Source: an uncultured Clostridia bacterium (GTDB taxonomy: Bacteria > Bacillota > Clostridia > UBA1381). Taken from it: a stretch of 7,544 bases of DNA. Below are positions 1 through 5,727 of the stretch, piece after piece. The notes below the pieces were generated by a model, which saw nothing but the letters and a program-made list of their open reading frames with translations, did not search any database and was not told where the DNA came from. The stretch lies in contig CALXSX010000006.1 in assembly GCA_944391265.1 (NCBI GenBank), positions 1-7,544 of the forward strand, given 5' to 3'. Numbering within the stretch: position 1 is the stretch's first letter; every line of letters starts with the position of its first letter. Made by a program: the position numbers and the translations under genes.

Positions 1-696
1 CTCCGCTTCCTCCATAGTATATTTGTTGTCTGGACGAAGCATATACAGAAAGTTCTCCGCTGTGGCAAGATTCGGGTTGGGCGAGTGCAGTATAAGGCTT
101 TTTCCGTCGTAGTAGTGCCTTTTTGCCTGATAGCCGTATGATGCCATTACCGGGAGCTGTGCAATCAGGTTAATGGACTGTCTCAGGATGTTGTCAATCG
201 AAAGATCGTCGGGGTTGCTGTCGTAAGAATACGATGCAAGTACAGATCTGCCGAGCTTGTTCATTATATTGTTGCTTGGCGCCTTCATTATCATATCCTC
301 TGTGAAGCCGTCCGGCAGGAACCTTGCGTTCCCGATGTATTCGGTAAAGCTTTTGAGCTGAACGGCGCTTGGAAGCTCGCCAAACAAAAGAAGATACACA
401 ACCTCCTCAAAGCCGTAGCGGTGATCCTTTTCGCAGCTTCCCACAATATCCTCAACATCGTAGCCGCGGTAGCGGAGATGACCTTTTACAGGCATTTTTT
501 CCCCGTCCTCGATATAGTAGCCGGAAACCTCACCAATCGACGTAAGACCGGTCATAACTCCGGTGCCGTCCTTATATCTCAAACCTCTTTTTACGTTGTA
601 TTTGTCGTATATTGCCCTGTCAATAGGCTGGTAAATTTGATTTGCATCTTCCTTAAGATGCTTTTCAAACTCCTTAAAGCCTGTTTCCTTTGTCAT
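1..696 (-). CDS. gltA: Citrate synthase, N-terminal part (gene runs off the left edge)
   Basis: Predicted citrate synthase, the cytoplasmic enzyme that condenses acetyl-CoA with oxaloacetate to citrate and feeds 2-oxoglutarate/glutamate synthesis. I translated 232 codons with no stop; the family is usually about 430-460 residues, so roughly half is present. Family signs are HLRYRGYDVEDI (residues 73-84, the conserved YRGY region), VVYLLLFGELP (about 99-109), and a PNPNL..AENFLYMLR segment (about 203-221) matching the stretch before the central catalytic region. The residues before the YRGY motif resemble the longer clostridial subtype. The catalytic His/His/Asp residues lie outside the window, so a 2-methylcitrate synthase cannot be excluded. 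The ATG at 696 is preceded by AAAGGAA with a spacer of about 9 bases. It starts 26 bases after the topoisomerase A-subunit stop on the same strand with no visible promoter or terminator between, so it is probably the third gene of that operon. Confidence 0.9.
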   Translation of the reverse strand, partial: MTKETGFKEFEKHLKEDANQIYQPIDRAIYDKYNVKRGLRYKDGTGVMTGLTSIGEVSGYYIEDGEKMPVKGHLRYRGYDVEDIVGSCEKDHRYGFEEVVYLLLFGELPSAVQLKSFTEYIGNARFLPDGFTEDMIMKAPSNNIMNKLGRSVLASYSYDSNPDDLSIDNILRQSINLIAQLPVMASYGYQAKRHYYDGKSLILHSPNPNLATAENFLYMLRPDNKYTMEEAE

Positions 697-722
697 TGTA
701 TCACATTCCTTTCAGGCTGGTA

Positions 723-2927
723 TTATATGGAAAGCTGTCCGTTATCTTCCTTTCTCAGAAAACAGCCGGCAGCCGGTATATTTTTTGTCGTATAGTATTT
801 AAGGTCTTCGATGAATGTCTCTTCGGGAGACGCTATACGTACCATTTTAGCATTTTTTTTCTTCAATGTCAATACCTGTACGCCCTGTGTGTTCTTTGTA
901 GCTTTAAGAGGTACTTTTTCCGTGCTGAAGCAAAGCACCTTGTTGCTGTCGGAAAACGCCACAAGTTCCGTGTCTTTGTCAAGAAATCTTATCCCGCACA
1001 GAGGTACTTTGTCAGAGAATGCACCTACAAGCTTTTTGCGCTTTGTCTTTGTCTCGTAGTTTGAAAGGCTGACCTTTGCAATTTTTCCGTTTTCAAAAGC
1101 AAACAACATCATTCCGCTGTAATCGCTTGTGACTGCCATGTATAAAAACTTTTCGTCCGGCTCTGAGGATACGAGCGCCGGTACGAACTCGCCGATTGTA
1201 CTCACCTTTGCGTCGGGTATGTCGTAGCACCGGAGCTTGTACACTGTTGCCTTATCGGTAAACAGCAGTACCTCCGATTTATTTGTAGCTTCTATAGTCT
1301 GTATAATCTCGTCTCCTTCTTTCAGCTTGTGCTCTGAGGAGCTTTGCCGGAGTGATGAGTACGGTATTTTCTTAAGATAGTTTTCGCGGGTGAAAAACAG
1401 CGTAAGCTGGTAATCGTCTATCATTTCCTCTTCATCAATGCTCGATGCCTGTGACGGCTCTATAAGCTTTGTTTTCCTGTCCTGACCGTATTTTTTCGCA
1501 ATTGCTGAAAGCTGGCTTGCTATTAGTTTTTTAATCTTTTTGTCACTCGACAGCAGATCTTCAAGGTCAGCAATCTCCTCAATAAGCTTATCAATCTCTG
1601 TCGTTCTGTTTAGAATGTATTCTTTGTTAAGGTTTCTGAGCTTAATTTCCGCAATGTACTCAGCCTGCGTTTTATCGATGGAGAAACCGTCCATCAGGTT
1701 CGGCACGACGTCCTGCTCAAGCTCGGTGTGGCGGATAATGCTTATCGCTTTGTCAATATCAAGGAGTATTTTCTTAAGCCCTGTCAGCAGATGCAGCTTT
1801 GCGCTCTTTTTTTCAATGTCGTATTTAGTGGAATTTTTGATACATTCGGTGCGAAAACATATCCATTCCCTAAGTATTCCCTTAATTCCGAGAAGCATAG
1901 GCCGTGAGTCGACAAGCACGTTAAAATTGCAGCTGAACGTGTCCTCAAGCGGCGTGAGCTTAAAAAGTTTTGTCATAACCGCTTCCGGGTCAGTGCCTCT
2001 TTTGAGGTCGATTGCAATTTTGAATCCGTCAAGACCTGTCTCATCCCTTGCGTCCGAAATTTCGCGAAGCTTGCCGGCTTTGATGCTTTCCATTATCTTT
2101 GAAATTATGGCTTCGCTCGTTGTTGTGTACGGTATTTCTGTTATCTCAATGCAGTTTCCGGACTTGTCGTATGAGTACGTGGCGCGGAGCTTGAAGCTGC
2201 CTCTGCCCGTTTCGTAGATTGACGCCATGTCCTCTTTGCTGTAAATGATTCCGCCGCCGAGCGAGAAATCGGGAGCCGGCATATATTGCAGAATGTCGCA
2301 GTTTTCGTCCTTCATAAACTCTATTGTCGCAGTACAGACTTCCCTTAGGTTAAACGAGCAAATATTGCTTGCCATTCCTACTGCGATTCCCTGGTTAGGG
2401 TTTACAAGTATGTGCGGAAACGTCGTCGGAAGAAGCAGCGGCTCCTTCATCGTCCCGTCGTAGTTGTCTACAAATTTTACTGTGTTTTTTCCTATGTCCA
2501 CAAAAAGCTCTGCACAGATAGGGTCAAGTTTGGCCTCTGTGTATCTTGAGGCTGCAAAGGCCATATCCCGCGAGTACTGCTTCCCGAAATTACCCTGAGA
2601 TTCTATAAGCGGGTGAAGAAGAGCCTCATTGCCCCTTGTAAGGCGGACCATGGTTTCATATATAGCCGCGTCTCCGTGCGGATTAAGCTGCATGGTTTGT
2701 CCGACAATATTTGCCGATTTTATCATCTTGCCCGTAAGAAGGCCCATTTTGTACATAGTGTAAAGCAGCTTCCTGTGTGCCGGCTTAAGACCGTCTATCT
2801 CGGGTATCGCCCTGGAAATTATAACGCTCATTGCGTAGGGCATATAATTTGATTCAAGAGTTTCGCAAATAGGCTGCTGCCGTATTTCGGCAGGCACTAT
2901 CTCCTCCTGTTTTTTCATTTTTGCCAT
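723..2927 (-). CDS. parC: Type IIA DNA topoisomerase subunit A, topoisomerase IV-like (ParC-type)
   Basis: DNA-cleaving and re-joining subunit of an ATP-dependent type IIA topoisomerase; 734 residues, shorter than most GyrA. The winged-helix/tower breakage-reunion core spans about residues 25-490. It has SRAIPEIDGLKPAHRK (38-53), the NPHGDAAIYE region (82-91), and AASRYTEAKL with catalytic Arg128-Tyr129. Ile181 in QGIAVGMA matches the isoleucine that intercalates and bends DNA (E. coli GyrA Ile174). A charged helical stretch (about 430-490) leads to a beta-pinwheel-like C-terminal domain (about 500-734). The gyrase box (QRRGGKG type) expected near residues 526-533 is absent; the sequence there is LRQSSSEH. 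This favours relaxation/decatenation over supercoiling. Positions equal to E. coli GyrA Ser83 and Asp87 are Ala87 and Glu91. The ATG at 2927 has GGAGG (2934-2938) six bases upstream. It lies 34 bases after the B subunit, its obvious partner. The family is certain; gyrase versus topoisomerase IV is inferred. Confidence 0.93.
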   Translation of the reverse strand: MAKMKKQEEIVPAEIRQQPICETLESNYMPYAMSVIISRAIPEIDGLKPAHRKLLYTMYKMGLLTGKMIKSANIVGQTMQLNPHGDAAIYETMVRLTRGNEALLHPLIESQGNFGKQYSRDMAFAASRYTEAKLDPICAELFVDIGKNTVKFVDNYDGTMKEPLLLPTTFPHILVNPNQGIAVGMASNICSFNLREVCTATIEFMKDENCDILQYMPAPDFSLGGGIIYSKEDMASIYETGRGSFKLRATYSYDKSGNCIEITEIPYTTTSEAIISKIMESIKAGKLREISDARDETGLDGFKIAIDLKRGTDPEAVMTKLFKLTPLEDTFSCNFNVLVDSRPMLLGIKGILREWICFRTECIKNSTKYDIEKKSAKLHLLTGLKKILLDIDKAISIIRHTELEQDVVPNLMDGFSIDKTQAEYIAEIKLRNLNKEYILNRTTEIDKLIEEIADLEDLLSSDKKIKKLIASQLSAIAKKYGQDRKTKLIEPSQASSIDEEEMIDDYQLTLFFTRENYLKKIPYSSLRQSSSEHKLKEGDEIIQTIEATNKSEVLLFTDKATVYKLRCYDIPDAKVSTIGEFVPALVSSEPDEKFLYMAVTSDYSGMMLFAFENGKIAKVSLSNYETKTKRKKLVGAFSDKVPLCGIRFLDKDTELVAFSDSNKVLCFSTEKVPLKATKNTQGVQVLTLKKKNAKMVRIASPEETFIEDLKYYTTKNIPAAGCFLRKEDNGQLSI

Positions 2928-2961
2928 TTTTATCCTCCGCTCAGATTTTATTTAAAATGCC

Positions 2962-4980
2962 TCAGCTTATGTCGAGCATATCCATGTACGCGTATCCGTT
3001 TTCGGCGATAAATTCTTTTCTTTCGCTAAGGTTGTCGCCAAGCAGCACATCGAACATCCTTGCCGTTTTTTCTACATTTTCCGGGGTTATCCTTATAAGC
3101 CGCCGTGTCGCAGGGTGCATTGTAGTCAGGCTCATCATGTCAGGCTGGTTTTCTCCGAGACCTTTGGAGCGCTTGATTTCGTAATCGTCTTTTTCCCTTG
3201 ACAGGCCTTCATCTTCAAGGGCTTTGACTATCGCGTCCTTTTCAGCGTCCGTATATGCGAATTTCTTTTCGCCTTTTCGCTTTGTTTTAAGTATTGATAT
3301 TTCATAAAGCGGTGATTCCGCGATGTAAACCTTTCCTTCTTCTATCAGTGTCGGTGTCAGACGGTAGAGCATCGTAAGCACAAGCGTTCTTATCTGAAAC
3401 CCGTCGACATCGGCGTCTGTGCATATGATAACCTTATCCCATCTGAGATTGTCGAGGCTGAAGCTGTCAATTCCCTTGTTGTGTTTTGATTTTATCTCCA
3501 CTCCGCAGCCAAGAACCTTGAGAAGGTCGATTATGACATCACTTTTGAATATTTTCGGGTAGTCTGCCTTAAGGCAGTTAAGTATTTTTCCCCTTATCGG
3601 CATTATTGCCTGGAACATCGGATCCCTCGCCTGCTTGCATGAGCCGAGCGCAGAATCGCCCTCAACTATATAAATTTCGCGCTTTGATTTGTCTTTCGTT
3701 CTGCAATCAACGAACTTTTCGACGCGGTTTGTGACGTCCATGCTGCCGGTCAGCTTTTTCTTTATATCAATTCTCGCTCTCTCGGCGTTTTCCCGGCTCC
3801 TTTTGTTTATGAGAACCTGATTTGCTATTTTCTCTGCGTCCATTTTGTTTTCTATGAAATACACTTCAAGCTGAGATTTCATAAAATCCGTCATGGCTTC
3901 CTGAATAAATTTGTTATTTATCGCCTTCTTAGTTTGGTTTTCGTAGCTGGTCTGTGTTGAAAATGAGTTTATCACAAGAGCAAGGCTGTCCGAAATGTCT
4001 GCAAATGTTATTTTTGATTCGTTTTTGTTGTATTTTCCGTTTGCCTTGAGGTATTTGTCAATTCCGTAAACAAACGCATTTTTTACGGCCTTGTCCGGTG
4101 AACCGCCATGCTCAAGCCAGCTTGAATTATGATAATACTCAAGCATATTGACAGTGTTTGAAAAGCAGAACGCTATCTGCATCTTTACTTTGTATTCGGG
4201 GTTATCCTCTCTGTCGCGTCCAACACGCTCGCAGCTCCAGTCCTCTATTGAGGTGAGTGCATTCTCGCCTGTTTTGTTTTTGAGGTAGTCCACTATTCCG
4301 TTTTCATAGAAGTATTCAAACATTTCCATGCCTTCGTCGGTTTCGTTATAAAAAACGAACCTGATGCCGGCATTTACCATTGCCTGTCTGTCAAGTGTAT
4401 CCTTGTAAAACTCCACAGGTATGTCTATGTCGGTGAAAACGTCAAGGTCAGGACGCCATCTCTGGCACGTGCCTGTCTGCACGCTCCTTGTCGGCTCCTT
4501 TGAAAGGCCGCCTATGTTTTCACCCTTTTCAAAATGAAGCGTGTATTTTGTCTTGTCCCTTATGACGCAAACGTCCATGTATTCCGAGCTGTACTGAGTA
4601 GCGCACGCACCGAGTCCGTTCAGGCCGAGACTGTATTCATATGTTCCGCCGCTGTTGTTGTTGTACTTACCGCCGGCATAAAGCTCACAGAAAACGAGTT
4701 CCCAGTTATATCTGTTTTCCTTTTCGTTAAAATCAAGAGGTATACCCCTCCCGTGATCTTTTATTTCTATAGACTTATCAAGAAATCGTGTTATCTCTAT
4801 AATGTTTCCGTAGCCCTCTCTTGCCTCGTCGATGGAGTTGGAAAGTATCTCAAAAAAAGAATGCTCGCAGCCTTCGAGGCCATCCGAGCCAAAGATAACG
4901 GCAGGGCGCTTTCTGACGCGCTCTGCACCCTTTAAACTGGTGATGCTGTCGTTATCGTAACTTTTCTTTCTTGCCGCCAT
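2962..4980 (-). CDS. parE: Type IIA DNA topoisomerase subunit B, topoisomerase IV-like (ParE-type)
   Basis: ATPase and TOPRIM subunit partnering the downstream A subunit; 672 residues, a normal ParE/GyrB length. The GHKL ATPase (about 20-225) shows FFEILSNSIDEA with catalytic-type Glu44 and Mg-binding Asn48, KDHGRGIP with Asp75, AGGKY with Lys105, and the phosphate loop GLNGLG (119-124). In the transducer domain (about 226-400), Gln349-Thr350-Lys351 is the QTK loop whose lysine touches the ATP gamma-phosphate. The TOPRIM domain (about 433-545) has EGDSALGS with Glu440 and TDADVDG with Asp522/Asp524/Asp526, the metal ligands. The C-terminal RSKGLGE (604-610) and MHPATRRL motifs are typical. 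Oddities are Asn121 where bacterial GyrB/ParE have His (GLHGVG), and Leu445 where EGDSAGGS has Gly. An in-frame TAA directly abuts the ATG at 4980, so the start cannot lie further upstream. It is the first gene of the operon, behind a strong promoter. Confidence 0.94.
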   Translation of the reverse strand: MAARKKSYDNDSITSLKGAERVRKRPAVIFGSDGLEGCEHSFFEILSNSIDEAREGYGNIIEITRFLDKSIEIKDHGRGIPLDFNEKENRYNWELVFCELYAGGKYNNNSGGTYEYSLGLNGLGACATQYSSEYMDVCVIRDKTKYTLHFEKGENIGGLSKEPTRSVQTGTCQRWRPDLDVFTDIDIPVEFYKDTLDRQAMVNAGIRFVFYNETDEGMEMFEYFYENGIVDYLKNKTGENALTSIEDWSCERVGRDREDNPEYKVKMQIAFCFSNTVNMLEYYHNSSWLEHGGSPDKAVKNAFVYGIDKYLKANGKYNKNESKITFADISDSLALVINSFSTQTSYENQTKKAINNKFIQEAMTDFMKSQLEVYFIENKMDAEKIANQVLINKRSRENAERARIDIKKKLTGSMDVTNRVEKFVDCRTKDKSKREIYIVEGDSALGSCKQARDPMFQAIMPIRGKILNCLKADYPKIFKSDVIIDLLKVLGCGVEIKSKHNKGIDSFSLDNLRWDKVIICTDADVDGFQIRTLVLTMLYRLTPTLIEEGKVYIAESPLYEISILKTKRKGEKKFAYTDAEKDAIVKALEDEGLSREKDDYEIKRSKGLGENQPDMMSLTTMHPATRRLIRITPENVEKTARMFDVLLGDNLSERKEFIAENGYAYMDMLDIS

Positions 4981-4993
4981 TTAATTACACATA

Positions 4994-5000
4994 TCCTTTC
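4994..5000 (-). promoter_or_regulatory. Ribosome binding site of the topoisomerase B gene, unusually far from its ATG
   Basis: GAAAGGA on the minus strand is the only Shine-Dalgarno-like stretch before the ATG at 4980. The gap of 13 bases is longer than the 6-9 bases at the other starts in this window. Between them lies a tiny in-frame ORF (ATG at 4992, then two codons and TAA at 4983-4981) that ends exactly at the real start codon. That ATG is only one base from the AGGA, too close for normal initiation. Confidence 0.55.
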
Positions 5001-5007
5001 GCCCAAT

Positions 5008-5035
5008 AAAAGTGAATGCTTGAAAACACTTTTCA
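5008..5035 (-). repeat. Overlapping inverted repeats in the topoisomerase operon leader (candidate operator or RNA hairpin)
   Basis: Two overlapping inverted repeats are visible. One is a perfect palindrome with 6-base arms and a 3-base centre: TGAAAA (5021-5026), CAC, TTTTCA (5030-5035). The other has 7-base arms and a 12-base loop: AAAAGTG (5008-5014) and CACTTTT (5027-5033). They share bases 5030-5033, so in RNA the two stems exclude each other. They sit about 8-35 bases downstream of the predicted start of transcription (about 5043), a place where a repressor or an RNA structure could act. The arms are AT-rich and short, so chance is possible; no regulator is identified. Confidence 0.35.
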
Positions 5036-5049
5036 CAAATTATATGAGT

Positions 5050-5079
5050 ATTATACAACATTTTATGTATGTTTGTCAA
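5050..5079 (-). promoter_or_regulatory. Sigma-A-type promoter of the topoisomerase-citrate synthase operon
   Basis: On the minus strand the -35 box is TTGACA (5079-5074) and the -10 box is TATAAT (5055-5050), both perfect matches to the housekeeping consensus, with an 18-base spacer. The predicted transcription start is near 5043, giving a leader of about 62 bases before the ATG at 4980. AT-rich sequence upstream (5080-5096) could act as an UP element. This is the only promoter I see for the three minus-strand genes. Confidence 0.85.
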
Positions 5080-5096
5080 ATTTTATATTATAACTA

Positions 5097-5125
5097 TTGT
5101 GTTACAAAAAAAAATATGTTATAAT
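5097..5125 (+). promoter_or_regulatory. Sigma-A-type promoter with extended -10 for the cysteine-cluster/VanW unit
   Basis: The -10 box is TATAAT (5120-5125), preceded by TGT to give the extended form TGTTATAAT. A weak -35, TTGTGT (5097-5102), lies 17 bases upstream; a run of adenines fills part of the spacer. The predicted start is near 5132, giving a leader of about 30 bases. Only 17 bases separate this -35 from the opposite-facing -35 of the topoisomerase operon. Confidence 0.75.
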
Positions 5126-5147
5126 CTACATATGTATTTGCAGATAC

Positions 5148-5153
5148 GGAGGA
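5148..5153 (+). promoter_or_regulatory. Ribosome binding site that fixes the start of the cysteine-cluster protein
   Basis: GGAGGA lies 8 bases before the ATG at 5162. The reading frame is open further upstream to ATGs at 5069 and 5132, but neither has a Shine-Dalgarno sequence. The 5069 ATG lies before the predicted promoter and the 5132 ATG falls on the predicted transcription start. The 5162 start is therefore chosen. Confidence 0.85.
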
Positions 5154-5161
5154 TTATTTTT

Positions 5162-5689
5162 ATGAATACCGCATATGTTTATTTACAGCTGTATAAATTA
5201 TTTGATGATGTTACACCTTTAAATATTGACTGCGGTATGCTTTGCGGCGGCGCTTGCTGTAAGGGTGATGACGGCGGAATGTACCTTTTTCCCGGTGAAA
5301 AAAAGGTTTATGACCTTCTCACCCCGTCGTGGATAAAGATATCCCCGTCGGATTTTCGCTATAGCTTTGCAGGTAAGAGAAAAACGGTGTATTTTGCGAC
5401 TTGCCGCGGAATCTGTGACAGGTATCAGAGACCTCTTGCGTGCAGGATATTTCCTTTGACTCCGTATCTTACAAAGTCAGGCAGACTTAAGGTTATTACT
5501 GACCCGAGAGCCAAGTCTTTGTGTCCGCTTGCTAAGGCAATGAAAAAAGACGATTACAGCCGCAGGTTCCTGAAAAATGTTCAAAGGTGTTTCGGACTTC
5601 TGATGAAAAATGCGGAGTTTGCGGAGTTTATGAAGTATTACTCAAGGTATTTGGATGATTACCTTAAATTTTTTAAGGAGGAGGCATAA
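5162..5689 (+). CDS. Cysteine-cluster protein, YkgJ-like (possible Zn or Fe-S binding), function unknown
   Basis: A 175-residue soluble protein with no signal peptide or membrane segment. It contains nine cysteines, eight of them in a metal-ligand-like pattern: CGMLCGGACC (Cys24, Cys28, Cys32, Cys33), then CRGIC (Cys81, Cys85), Cys94 in PLACRIFPLTPY, and Cys121 in SLCPLA. Cys143 is extra. The CG.CC motif plus a later C....RP..CR.FP segment resembles the YkgJ/UPF0153 cysteine-cluster group, whose members are thought to bind zinc or an iron-sulfur cluster. No reaction is established, so I assign none. The C-terminus is charged and probably helical, rich in Tyr, Lys and Phe. It is the first gene of a plus-strand unit; the VanW-family gene follows after 38 bases, suggesting co-expression. 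Family assignment rests on motif recall, not on a search. Confidence 0.8.
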   Translation: MNTAYVYLQLYKLFDDVTPLNIDCGMLCGGACCKGDDGGMYLFPGEKKVYDLLTPSWIKISPSDFRYSFAGKRKTVYFATCRGICDRYQRPLACRIFPLTPYLTKSGRLKVITDPRAKSLCPLAKAMKKDDYSRRFLKNVQRCFGLLMKNAEFAEFMKYYSRYLDDYLKFFKEEA

Positions 5690-5727
5690 GCCGATTTCTT
5701 TATATAGGTTGTGAAAGGATAATTGAT

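Noticed and set aside
697..722. Possible terminator or promoter between the topoisomerase A gene and citrate synthase
   Set aside because: The 26-base gap holds only the ribosome binding site; there is no stem followed by a T-run and no -10/-35 pair.
1540..2217. A 225-codon plus-strand open frame opposite the topoisomerase A gene, and other smaller antisense frames throughout
   Set aside because: They lie wholly within well-recognised genes on the other strand, show no family motifs and have compositions typical of antisense shadows (many Ser/Leu/Ile).
5058..5068. Small inverted repeat ACAT-TTT-ATGT in the spacer of the topoisomerase promoter
   Set aside because: Four-base arms in a very AT-rich region are expected by chance; nothing else supports an operator there.
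5069..5161. Longer versions of the cysteine-cluster protein starting at ATG 5069 or ATG 5132
   Set aside because: The first lies upstream of the predicted promoter and the second sits at the predicted transcription start; neither has a ribosome binding site. The GGAGGA before 5162 is well placed. A leaderless start at 5132 is not strictly excluded.
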